Source: CAZJNX01 sp964547415 (GTDB lineage Bacteria > Pseudomonadota > Alphaproteobacteria > Rhizobiales > Amorphaceae). Taken from it: a DNA stretch of 6,095 nucleotides. The DNA lies in the NCBI GenBank assembly GCA_964547415.1, contig CAZJNX010000255.1, forward strand, positions 1 to 6,095, written 5' to 3'. This document shows positions 1 to 6,095 of this stretch, in pieces. The stretch's first letter is position 1, and each line of letters starts with the position of its first letter. The notes below the pieces were generated by a model. The model saw only the letters and a program-made list of their open reading frames with translations, searched no databases and was not told where the DNA came from. The position numbers and the translations under genes were made by a program.

Positions 1-1325
1 TGCGCCAGATCGGCATCGCCAAGACCGAGCCGGGCGACGAGAACAACCAGGACGTGTCGTCCCTCGTCGGCAAGGTGGACATCCGCAAGCTCGAGTTCTT
101 CGGCCAGGACGACCCCGACGCCTACTCCTACTCGGGCGGCCTCAACATGACGACGCAGGGCCTCCTCGAATTCGTGGAGATGTTCAAGGCGCCGCTCAAG
201 ATGCTCCACCCGCTGCTGACCGCGACGCAGGAGAACAACTACATCGGGTCGGAGAACATCGGCGCTCTGCCGTTCCACGGCATCATACTCGCCCACTCGA
301 ACGAGGCGGAGTGGAAGAGCTTCAAGTCCAACCGAAACAACGAGGCCTTCCTTGATCGGATCTGCGTCATCAAGGTGCCGTACTGCCTCCGCGTCGACGA
401 GGAAGTGAAGATCTACGACAAGCTCCTGTCCCAGTCCGAGCTCGCCGAGGCGACATGCGCGCCCGGCACGCTGGAGATGATGGCGCGCTTCTCGGTCCTC
501 ACCCGCCTCAAGCCGCACGAGAATTCCAACCTGTTCTCGAAGATGCGGGTCTACAACGGGGAAAATCTGCGTGATACGGATCCACGCGCGAAGACGGTGC
601 GGGAGTACCGCGACGCGGCGGGCGTAGACGAGGGGATGACGGGTCTGTCCACCCGCTTCGCCTACAAGATCCTGTCCGAGACCTTCAACTTCGATTCCGA
701 GGAGGTGTCGGCCGATCCCGTTCACCTCATGTACGTGCTCGAGCGGTCGATCCGCCGCGAGCAGTTCTCGGAGGACGTCGAGAAGCAGTACCTGGAGTTC
801 ATCAAAGACGAGCTGGCGCCCCGCTACGCCGAGTACATCGGCAAGGAGATCCAGAAAGCCTACCTGGAGTCATACGACGATTACGGGCAGAATCTGTTCG
901 ACCGCTACATCGCCTACGCGGATGCGTGGGTGGAGAACCAGGACTTCAAGGACCCGGATACCGGGCAGATCTTCGATCGGCAAATGCTCGACCAGGAGCT
1001 GTCGAAGACCGAGAAGCCCGCCGGCATCGCCAACCCGAAGGACTTCCGCAACGAGGTGGTCAAGTACGCGCTGCGCCAGCGCGCCCAGAACAACGGGCAG
1101 AACCCGCGCTGGACCACTTACGAGAAGATCCGCGAGGTGATCGAGGAGCGCATGTTCTCGCAAGTCGAGGAGCTTCTCCCAGTGATCTCGTTCGGGACGA
1201 AGAAAGACAGCGAAAGCGAGGAGAAGCACCAGGCTTTCCTCGAGCGCATGATCGCCCACGGTTACACCGAGCGCCAGGTGCGCCGCCTCGTGGAGTGGTA
1301 CATGCGGGTCCAGAAGGCGGGCTGA
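1..1325 (+). CDS. prkA: PrkA/YeaG family AAA+ serine protein kinase, C-terminal ~440 residues (5' end outside window)
   Basis: The reading frame is already open at base 3, and the codons before the first in-window GTG (base 54) continue the family sequence, so that GTG is internal and the gene runs off the left edge. E. coli YeaG has about 640 residues, so roughly the first 200, including the Walker A loop, are missing. Counting from the first full codon, the rest of the AAA+ domain shows GLLEF (53-57, Walker B-like position), HSNEAEW (98-104, sensor-1-like) and LDRICVIKVPYCLR (117-130). The C-terminal PrkA domain starts near residue 214 (GLSTRF) and ends with the typical GYTERQVRRLVEWYMRV tail. 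Family members are stress or starvation proteins described as serine kinases; B. subtilis PrkA has also been reported as an ATP-dependent protease. It is probably cytoplasmic. It lies 34 bases before yeaH on the same strand, the usual family arrangement. No frameshift is visible. Confidence 0.96.
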   Translation, partial: RQIGIAKTEPGDENNQDVSSLVGKVDIRKLEFFGQDDPDAYSYSGGLNMTTQGLLEFVEMFKAPLKMLHPLLTATQENNYIGSENIGALPFHGIILAHSNEAEWKSFKSNRNNEAFLDRICVIKVPYCLRVDEEVKIYDKLLSQSELAEATCAPGTLEMMARFSVLTRLKPHENSNLFSKMRVYNGENLRDTDPRAKTVREYRDAAGVDEGMTGLSTRFAYKILSETFNFDSEEVSADPVHLMYVLERSIRREQFSEDVEKQYLEFIKDELAPRYAEYIGKEIQKAYLESYDDYGQNLFDRYIAYADAWVENQDFKDPDTGQIFDRQMLDQELSKTEKPAGIANPKDFRNEVVKYALRQRAQNNGQNPRWTTYEKIREVIEERMFSQVEELLPVISFGTKKDSESEEKHQAFLERMIAHGYTERQVRRLVEWYMRVQKAG

Positions 1326-1347
1326 CCGGTGGACGGGCGAACGGCAG

Positions 1348-1354
1348 AAAAGGG
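1348..1354 (+). promoter_or_regulatory. Ribosome binding site of yeaH
   Basis: AAAAGGG lies 5 bases before the ATG at 1360, inside the 34-base gap after the prkA stop. It is a partial Shine-Dalgarno match, but it is the only one near this ATG and supports that start. The gap shows no promoter or terminator, which fits co-transcription with prkA. Confidence 0.5.
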
Positions 1355-1359
1355 CTGAG

Positions 1360-2670
1360 ATGCACGTCATCGACCGGCGGCGGAACCCGCAGGGCAAGAG
1401 CCTCGGCAACCGCCAGCGCTTCATCCGTCGCGCCCGCGAGCAGATCCGGGAGGCCATCAAGGAGCGGCTGAAGGAACGCTCCGTGGAGGACGTCCTGTCG
1501 GGCGAGAACGTCGTCATCTCGTCCGACGGGATCCACGAGCCGACCTTCTCCCGCGATCCCTCGACCGGGCGCCACGAGCGGGTGCTGCCCGGCAACCGGG
1601 AGTTCCTGGAGGGCGACCGGATCCGCAAGCCGCCCGGCGGCGGCGGCGGTGGCGGCGGCGACCAGGCGAGCGAGGACGGGGAGGGCGAGGACGCCTTCGC
1701 CTTCACCCTCACCCGGGAAGAGTTCCTCGACATGTTCTTCGAGGACCTGGAGCTCCCCGACCTGCTGAAGCGCCGCTTCAAGTCGGAGAAGAGCCCGCGC
1801 CCGCACCGGGCGGGCTTTTCCATCACGGGGTCGCCCAACCGGCTCAACCTGGAGCGGACCATGCGCCGCTCCCTTGCCCGGCGGATCGCCCTCGGCCGGC
1901 CGAGCGAGGCGGCGCTCGAAGCACTGCGCCGGGAAAAGGCGGCCCTCGAGGCGGGCGACATCCGCCCCGCCGACGGCCGGAGCCCGCAGGCGCGCATCGA
2001 GGAGATCGACGCGTTTCTGGCGCGCGCGAAGCGGCGGCGCGCGTCGGTTCCGTTCATCGATCCGATCGACCTGCGCTACCGCCGCTACGAGTACGTGCCG
2101 CAGCACACGGCCCAGGCCGTCATGTTCTGCCTGATGGACGTGTCGGCTTCCATGGACGAGGGGATGAAGGACCTCGCCAAGCGCTTCTTCCTCCTGTTGC
2201 ACCTGTTCCTGCGGCGCCGCTACGAGCACGTGGAAATCGTGTTCATTCGCCACACGAGCCAGGCCCAGGAGGTGGACGAGGAGACCTTCTTCCGCGGCCG
2301 GGAGACTGGCGGCACGGTGGTGTCCACGGCGTTCAAGGAGATGCTGCGCGTCGTCCAGGAGCGGTACGCCCCGGCGGACTGGAACATCTACGTGGCCCAG
2401 GCGAGCGACGGCGACAACATCGCGAGCGACGTGCCGGTGTGCGTCGACATGCTGTCCCAGAAGATCCTGCCCATCAGCCAGTACATGGCCTACGTCGAGG
2501 TCGGTCGGCAGGCGGCGCCGCTGCGCCTCAAGGGCCAGAGCGACTTGTGGGCGGGTTACCGGGAGATCGCGGCCGAGTACGGCAACTTCGCGATGCGCTC
2601 GGTCAACGCGCCGCGCGACATCTATCCCGTCTTCCGCGGGCTGTTCAGCCGGGAGCGTTCGGACGCATGA
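1360..2670 (+). CDS. yeaH: YeaH/DUF444 family protein with VWA-like metal site
   Basis: This 436-residue protein is close to E. coli YeaH (about 427) in length and content. The N-terminus (MHVIDRRRNPQGKSLGNRQRF) is the family start. An eight-glycine run at 93-100 precedes an acidic stretch (DQASEDGEGED), a flexible linker also present in E. coli YeaH. A charged, probably helical region follows, then the C-terminal VWA-like domain. Its metal-site residues are visible: DVSASM at 260-265 (D260, S262, S264), ETGGTVVSTA at 315-324 with a candidate metal-site threonine at T319, and ASDGDN at 348-353. The protein ends in the family motif DIYPVFRGLF. The biochemical role is unknown; AAA+ ATPases often work with VWA proteins, so it may be a PrkA partner (inference). 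It is likely cytoplasmic, with no signal peptide. Its stop codon overlaps the spoVR start (ATGA). Confidence 0.96.
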   Translation: MHVIDRRRNPQGKSLGNRQRFIRRAREQIREAIKERLKERSVEDVLSGENVVISSDGIHEPTFSRDPSTGRHERVLPGNREFLEGDRIRKPPGGGGGGGGDQASEDGEGEDAFAFTLTREEFLDMFFEDLELPDLLKRRFKSEKSPRPHRAGFSITGSPNRLNLERTMRRSLARRIALGRPSEAALEALRREKAALEAGDIRPADGRSPQARIEEIDAFLARAKRRRASVPFIDPIDLRYRRYEYVPQHTAQAVMFCLMDVSASMDEGMKDLAKRFFLLLHLFLRRRYEHVEIVFIRHTSQAQEVDEETFFRGRETGGTVVSTAFKEMLRVVQERYAPADWNIYVAQASDGDNIASDVPVCVDMLSQKILPISQYMAYVEVGRQAAPLRLKGQSDLWAGYREIAAEYGNFAMRSVNAPRDIYPVFRGLFSRERSDA

Positions 2671-4202
2671 CATCGCCCAAGGGATCCGCCCTCCTCTACG
2701 AGGGGACCGACTGGGACTTCGACAAGCTGCAGCGGGCATACGACGCCATCGAGGAGATCGGCGTCGGCGAGCTCGGCCTCGACCTTTACCGCAACCAGAT
2801 CGAGGTCATCACCGCCGAGCAGATGCTGGACGCCTACGCGGGCTTCGGCATGCCGGTGATGTACCGGCACTGGTCGGTCGGCAAGCGCTTCGCCCAGCAC
2901 GAGCTCATGTACCGCAAGGGGCTCTCGGGCCTCGCCCTCGAGATGGTGATCAACTCCGACCCCAGCGTCTGCTACATCATGGAAGAGAACACCATGACCA
3001 TGCAGGCGACGGTGCTCGCCCACGCGGCCATGGGCCACAACCACTTCTTCAAGGCGAACCAGGCCTTCCGCTCGCGCACCGACGCGGAGGCGATCCTCGA
3101 TTATCTCGCCTTCGCCCGGTCCTACGTCGCCCGCTGCGAGGAGCGCTACGGTCACGAGGCGGTGGAGCGGGTGCTCGACGCCGCCCACGCCCTGTCGGAC
3201 CAGGGGGTGGACCGGTTCGGGCGGCGGGAACGGCCCCGCATCGACCAGGAGCAGGCGCGCCTCGAGCGGCGCCGTGAGGAGGAGGTGAAGACCTACAACG
3301 ACCTGTGGCGCACCCTGCCGAACAGGCCCGAGGAGGCGCCGAAGGACGTGGACGCGGAGTTCGCCCGCCGCTCGCTCGGCCTGCCGGAAGAGAACCTCCT
3401 CTATTTCCTCGAGAAGCACGCACCGCGGCTGGTCCACTGGCAGCGCGAGCTTCTTCGGATCGTGCGCAACGTGTCGAGCTACTTCGAACCGCAGCGCCAG
3501 ACGAAGGTGATGAACGAGGGCTGCGCCACCTGGTGTCACTATGTCATGATGCAGAAGATGCACGAACGCGGGCAGATCGACGATGCGGCGATGCTCGAGT
3601 TCCTGCACCTGCATTCGAGCGTGATCTTCCAGCCCGAGTTCGACGACCCGCGCTTTTCCGGCATCAACCCGTACGCGCTGGGCTTCGCCATCATGCGGGA
3701 CATCGAGCGCATGTGCGTGGAGCCCACCGAGGAGGACCGGGAGTGGTTCCCGGACATCGCGGGCAACGGGAAGCCGGTGGAGACGCTGCGCGCGGCCTGG
3801 GAGGACTTCCGCGACGAGAGCTTCGTGCGGCAGTACCTGTCGCCGCGGGTGATCCGGGACTTCCATCTGTTCAAGCTGGTGGACGAGAGCGAGTCGCCCG
3901 AGATCCTGGTGGACGCCATCCACGACGAGGGGGGCTACCGGCGCATTCGCCGGGCCCTCGCGACCACCTACGACCCGGCCAGTCACCCGCCCCGGATCGA
4001 GGTGGCGGACGTGGACCTGTTCGGCGACCGCCGACTGGTGCTGCAGCACGTGGTCCGGGAGGGGCAGGTGCTCGACGCGCTGGAGACACGGCGGGTGCTG
4101 CGCCACGTGGCTTCCCTTTGGGGGTATCCGGTGGTCCTGCGCGAGGTGGAGGTGGAGGGCGCGCCGCCCTTTGCCGAGCACGAGATGGCCCCCCCGACCT
4201 GA
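2667..4202 (+). CDS. spoVR: SpoVR/YcgB family stress protein
   Basis: This 511-residue protein matches the length of E. coli YcgB (510). The frame stays open upstream inside yeaH to a GTG at 2439, but I chose the ATG at 2667 because it gives the family length and overlaps the yeaH stop as ATGA; GGGAG at 2651-2655 is a weak, distant ribosome binding site. Conserved blocks are MPVMYRHWSVGKRF (62-75), HELMY (78-82), LAHAAMGHNHFFKAN (117-131), NEGCATWCH (283-291) and NPYALGFAIMRDIER. H119, H124, E284 and H291 resemble a metal-binding set, but that is inference. A charged linker lies at about 180-225. In Bacillus SpoVR affects spore cortex formation; in non-sporulating bacteria it accompanies prkA-yeaH and its activity is unknown. 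It is predicted to be cytoplasmic. Positions 286 and 290 carry cysteine where I recall tryptophan in E. coli YcgB. Confidence 0.96.
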   Translation: MTSPKGSALLYEGTDWDFDKLQRAYDAIEEIGVGELGLDLYRNQIEVITAEQMLDAYAGFGMPVMYRHWSVGKRFAQHELMYRKGLSGLALEMVINSDPSVCYIMEENTMTMQATVLAHAAMGHNHFFKANQAFRSRTDAEAILDYLAFARSYVARCEERYGHEAVERVLDAAHALSDQGVDRFGRRERPRIDQEQARLERRREEEVKTYNDLWRTLPNRPEEAPKDVDAEFARRSLGLPEENLLYFLEKHAPRLVHWQRELLRIVRNVSSYFEPQRQTKVMNEGCATWCHYVMMQKMHERGQIDDAAMLEFLHLHSSVIFQPEFDDPRFSGINPYALGFAIMRDIERMCVEPTEEDREWFPDIAGNGKPVETLRAAWEDFRDESFVRQYLSPRVIRDFHLFKLVDESESPEILVDAIHDEGGYRRIRRALATTYDPASHPPRIEVADVDLFGDRRLVLQHVVREGQVLDALETRRVLRHVASLWGYPVVLREVEVEGAPPFAEHEMAPPT

Positions 4203-4206
4203 GCGA

Positions 4207-4884
4207 TCATCCGCCCCGGTCCGGCACCAGCCGGGCGAGCACCGCGAGGATCGCCGCCGCCAGCGGAACGGCCGCGCCGACTGTGCCCAGGGTGGCGAGG
4301 GTGGCGGCGCTGAAGAGGCACCAGGCGAGCGGCACGGGCATCAGCAGGAGCGGGGCGAACCGTCCCGGCACCGTCGCGAGGAGCCCGAGGGCGGCGACGG
4401 CGGTCGGGTCCGGCGCGAGAGCGAACACCTCGGCCTCAGCCAGCGGCCGCCCGGAGAGCGGGGCCATCGCCGGATACAGAAGGACGCCGAAGGCGACCAG
4501 GGTGACGCCGACGGAGCGACGGATGCCTCCGGCACCACGGAAGCGGAGCCGGCCGGCGACGGGGCCGATGGCGAAGAAGAGCAGGAGGGCGGCCTCGCAA
4601 GCGAACGCCAGGGCGGCGTAGCGGGCCGCCCAGTTGATCGGGCCGTACCGCTCCCACAGGAACGCCCATGCCGAGAAGGCGAAGGCAACCGCGAGGACGA
4701 GGGCGATCGCCCGGTCGGCGCCGCGCCGCGGTCGGTACAGCGCGGCGAGAACGAGGGCGCCGGCCGCGAGGGCGAACAGCTGCAGCGGCCACCACTCGCC
4801 GTTTTGGAGGGCGAACAGGCGCACGTAGACCCGTTCGGAAAAGAGGAGGAAATCCTCCGGCCGGTAGGTCCACCACTCCGCCAC
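4207..4884 (-). CDS. DUF6064 family multi-spanning inner-membrane protein
   Basis: This 225-residue hydrophobic protein has six or seven likely membrane helices, at about 31-50, 57-76, 84-105, 124-142, 159-173, 176-194 and 198-219. The N-terminus (AEWWTYRPEDFLLFS) and the block GRPLAEAEVFALAPDP (145-160) match the DUF6064 family as I remember it; its function is unknown. I chose the GTG at 4884 because the family begins with a similar EWWTY segment, and the first in-frame codon upstream that could end translation is the TGA at 4891-4893, two codons away. That TGA is the stop of the aldo/keto reductase gene, which is in the same reading phase. There is no clear ribosome binding site, so translation probably depends on ribosomes finishing the reductase. 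It ends 4 bases from the stop of convergent spoVR. I am sure it is a membrane protein and fairly sure of the family. Confidence 0.88.
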   Translation of the reverse strand: MAEWWTYRPEDFLLFSERVYVRLFALQNGEWWPLQLFALAAGALVLAALYRPRRGADRAIALVLAVAFAFSAWAFLWERYGPINWAARYAALAFACEAALLLFFAIGPVAGRLRFRGAGGIRRSVGVTLVAFGVLLYPAMAPLSGRPLAEAEVFALAPDPTAVAALGLLATVPGRFAPLLLMPVPLAWCLFSAATLATLGTVGAAVPLAAAILAVLARLVPDRGG

Positions 4885-4890
4885 CAGCGC

Positions 4891-5814
4891 TCAGACGGCT
4901 GCCGCCACGTCCCGCGCGATCGCCTCGCACAGCCGCGCGTCGGGCATGGGACCGGCCGCCGCCGCCACGTTCTGGCGCGCGTGCCCGGGGACGGTTGTGG
5001 CGGGGATCGCGACCGTGACGGCCGGGTGGGCGAGGATGAACTTCAGGATGAGGTCCGCCCAGGTGGCGGCGCCGAGATCGGCGGCATAGCCCGGCAGCGG
5101 CTTGCCCGCGAGGCGGCGCGTGAGCCAGCCCTGGCGGAACGGGCGGTTCACGACCACGCCGACCCCCCGGTCCATGGCGAGCGGCAGGATCCGCCGCTCC
5201 ACAGCACGGTCGAGGGGGTTGAACGTCACCTGCACGAAGTCGAGCGGGCGCGTCTTCATCACCTCCTCGAACAGCTCGTGGCGCCGGCCCTCCGACGTGG
5301 TGATCCCGACGTAGCCGATCCGGCCGCCCGCCTTCATGTCGTGGAGGACGGGCAGGTGCGCGTCCCAGGCCCTCAGGTTGTGGACCTGCATGAGGGAGAA
5401 GCCCGGAACGCCCCAGGCGGCGCGGGAGTGCTCGGCCTGCTCGCGGCCGCCGTCCCGATCGGAGGTCCAGACCTTGTCGGCGGAGAAGAGGCCCTCGGGG
5501 ACGCCCAGCACGCCGAGGCCGTGGCCCAGCGTCTCCTGGGAGGTGCCGTACATGGGCGAGGAATCGATCACGCGGCCGCCCGCCTCGAAGAAGGCGGCCA
5601 TCACGCGGGTGGCGTTCTCGAGGAGGACCGGGTCGCGCCCCACGTTGAAGGTGATCCACGTGCCGAGGCCGACGGCCGGGATGGCCTCGCCGGTGGACGG
5701 GATCTTCCGCGTGGCGGCGCCGGCCGCCCGAGACGGACCGGGCAGGAGCGAGGCTGCGAGGGCGGCCGCGCCGCTCGCCAGGACGGTTCGACGGCACGGG
5801 TGTCGTACGGTCAT
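4891..5814 (-). CDS. Aldo/keto reductase with twin-arginine (Tat) signal peptide
   Basis: This 307-residue protein belongs to the NAD(P)H-dependent aldo/keto reductase superfamily. The barrel begins near residue 38 (IPSTGEAIPAVGLGTW). The catalytic tetrad is complete: D84 and Y89 in VIDSSPMYG, K114 in SADKVW, H145 in LMQVHNL. Later barrel blocks include IGYVGITT (166-173) and FVQVTFNPLDR (193-203). Residues 1-33 form a Tat-type leader: R8-R9 followed by TVLASG, a hydrophobic Ala/Leu stretch and an AGA cleavage site before A34. The ATG start has a strong ribosome binding site, and I see no ATG, GTG or TTG between the leader and the barrel that would give a cytoplasmic form. Tat export allows folding with bound cofactor before transport, as in glucose-fructose oxidoreductase. 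The substrate cannot be told from sequence. It is the first gene of a two-gene unit with the DUF6064 membrane protein, 6 bases downstream. Confidence 0.93.
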   Translation of the reverse strand: MTVRHPCRRTVLASGAAALAASLLPGPSRAAGAATRKIPSTGEAIPAVGLGTWITFNVGRDPVLLENATRVMAAFFEAGGRVIDSSPMYGTSQETLGHGLGVLGVPEGLFSADKVWTSDRDGGREQAEHSRAAWGVPGFSLMQVHNLRAWDAHLPVLHDMKAGGRIGYVGITTSEGRRHELFEEVMKTRPLDFVQVTFNPLDRAVERRILPLAMDRGVGVVVNRPFRQGWLTRRLAGKPLPGYAADLGAATWADLILKFILAHPAVTVAIPATTVPGHARQNVAAAAGPMPDARLCEAIARDVAAAV

Positions 5815-5818
5815 GGTG

Positions 5819-5825
5819 TCCTCCC
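5819..5825 (-). promoter_or_regulatory. Strong ribosome binding site of the aldo/keto reductase
   Basis: Read on the minus strand this is GGGAGGA, with its GGAGG core 5 bases before the ATG at 5814. It fixes the start that includes the Tat leader. Confidence 0.85.
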
Positions 5826-5900
5826 GGGGAAGCGGCGATGGTAGTGCGGCGGTCGCTCTTGGGAATATCGTCCATTTGGCGTCGCCGCCAGTGCCGACAA

Positions 5901-5914
5901 CCCACGGGCGTGGG
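5901..5914. repeat. Inverted repeat, 6-base arms (CCCACG/CGTGGG)
   Basis: Arms at 5901-5906 and 5909-5914 flank two bases; as RNA this would be a 5-pair stem with a GC-rich 4-base loop. On the minus strand the stem is followed by TTGT, too short a T run for a convincing intrinsic terminator. It lies nearest the reductase gene of the three repeats and could be an operator or part of the leader RNA. Confidence 0.5.
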
Positions 5915-5929
5915 CCGTGATCGCATCGC

Positions 5930-5953
5930 GGCGGGCCTTGCGCATGGCCCGCC
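5930..5953. repeat. Inverted repeat, 8-base perfect arms with 8-base spacer
   Basis: GGCGGGCC at 5930-5937 and GGCCCGCC at 5946-5953 are perfect reverse complements around TTGCGCAT. It is the strongest hairpin of the cluster. No T run follows on either strand, so it is not a standard intrinsic terminator. It could be a protein-binding site, a leader hairpin, or chance in high-GC DNA. Confidence 0.55.
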
Positions 5954-5966
5954 CTGCGGACCGCAG
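5954..5966. repeat. Inverted repeat CTGCGG-A-CCGCAG
   Basis: Two 6-base arms meet around a single central base, directly abutting the preceding repeat. A one-base centre suits a dimeric DNA-binding protein site better than an RNA hairpin. Its role is unknown. Confidence 0.45.
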
Positions 5967-6095
5967 CTCGCGTCGGTCGGTGGGTGGTGGGGAGGGGCTC
6001 GCGCAGCGGATGGACGCGGTCGACCGGCGCCGCCTGCCTGCCCGCGGGCGGGGACGGCCCATGCGTGCGCGAAGGGGGGCTCGGGGCGCACGGAG

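Larger units (their letters stand above)
5826..6095. other. Noncoding stretch at right edge, upstream of the aldo/keto reductase
   Basis: About 270 bases carry no convincing gene. The open frames here translate to Arg/Pro/Ala-rich sequence typical of chance frames in high-GC DNA. The promoter for the reductase unit should lie here. The only AT-richer patch is at 5864-5877 (GATATT on the minus strand at 5864-5869), but no -35 box sits at a suitable distance, so I do not call a promoter. Three inverted repeats occupy 5901-5966. A 10-base palindrome, GCCCGCGGGC, lies at 6040-6049, unremarkable at this GC content. Confidence 0.6.

Noticed and set aside
1636..1659. GGC-repeat tract encoding eight glycines in yeaH, considered as a variable simple repeat
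   Set aside because: A glycine-rich linker at this place is normal for the family, as in E. coli YeaH, and one codon is GGT, so it is not a pure repeat.
1060..2739. 559-codon open frame on the minus strand opposite yeaH
   Set aside because: It lies antisense to a clearly identified gene, is rich in Arg, Pro and Ala, and shows no family motif. Long antisense frames are expected in high-GC coding DNA.
2622..4181. 519-codon open frame on the minus strand opposite spoVR
   Set aside because: It is a codon-bias shadow of spoVR: rich in His, Val, Leu and Arg with no recognisable domain.
4215..4235. CCCGG...CCGGG as a terminator for spoVR
   Set aside because: It has only five pairs, an 11-base loop and no T run, and it lies inside the convergent gene.
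4171..5844. 557-codon open frame on the plus strand across the DUF6064 and reductase genes
   Set aside because: It runs antisense to two recognisable genes and has low-complexity Arg/Gly/Glu composition.
5864..5900. GATATT (-10-like) and TTGTCG (-35-like) on the minus strand as a sigma-70 promoter
   Set aside because: The spacing is 25 bases, far from the usual 16-18, and neither box is a good match.
5811..6062. 83-codon minus-strand frame just upstream of the reductase
   Set aside because: It is Arg-rich, runs through the three inverted repeats, overlaps the reductase start, and matches nothing I recognise.
4436..6091. 551-codon minus-strand frame overlapping the reductase and the right edge
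   Set aside because: It is out of phase with the reductase, whose motifs are unmistakable, and consists of Arg/Pro/Gly-rich low-complexity sequence.

Overview
This window is high-GC, densely coding bacterial chromosome. The gene set and style suggest a proteobacterium, but the sequence does not fix the lineage. It holds five protein genes in two blocks that meet tail to tail. There are no RNA genes, insertion sequences, CRISPR arrays or phage genes.

Left block, plus strand, 1-4202: three genes form the conserved stress operon known in Escherichia coli as yeaG-yeaH plus ycgB. First comes the last ~440 residues of the AAA+ serine kinase PrkA/YeaG, cut by the left edge. Next is a complete DUF444/YeaH protein with a von Willebrand factor A-like metal site. 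Last is a complete SpoVR/YcgB family protein. Spacing is tight: 34 bases between prkA and yeaH, and a 4-base ATGA overlap between yeaH and spoVR. This points to one transcript from a promoter outside the window. By analogy with E. coli, where yeaGH responds to stationary phase and nitrogen starvation, this is probably a starvation-response module. An AAA+ ATPase beside a VWA protein hints at a physical partnership, and SpoVR may act in the same process; these roles are inference.

Right block, minus strand, 5814 down to 4207: an aldo/keto reductase with a twin-arginine signal peptide and a full catalytic tetrad is followed after 6 bases by a multi-spanning membrane protein of the DUF6064 type. 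The two reading frames are in the same phase, separated by one TGA and two codons. They are probably co-transcribed and translationally coupled. The two blocks converge with only 4 bases between their stop codons and no visible terminator.

Right edge, 5815-6095: about 280 bases with no convincing gene. It carries the strong ribosome binding site of the reductase and a cluster of three short inverted repeats (5901-5966).

Most of the window is a recognisable conserved neighbourhood. I see no clear evidence of an undescribed defence or mobile system. The more unusual points are the exported reductase coupled in-frame to a DUF6064 membrane protein, the inverted-repeat cluster upstream of it, and the still poorly explained PrkA-YeaH-SpoVR trio.
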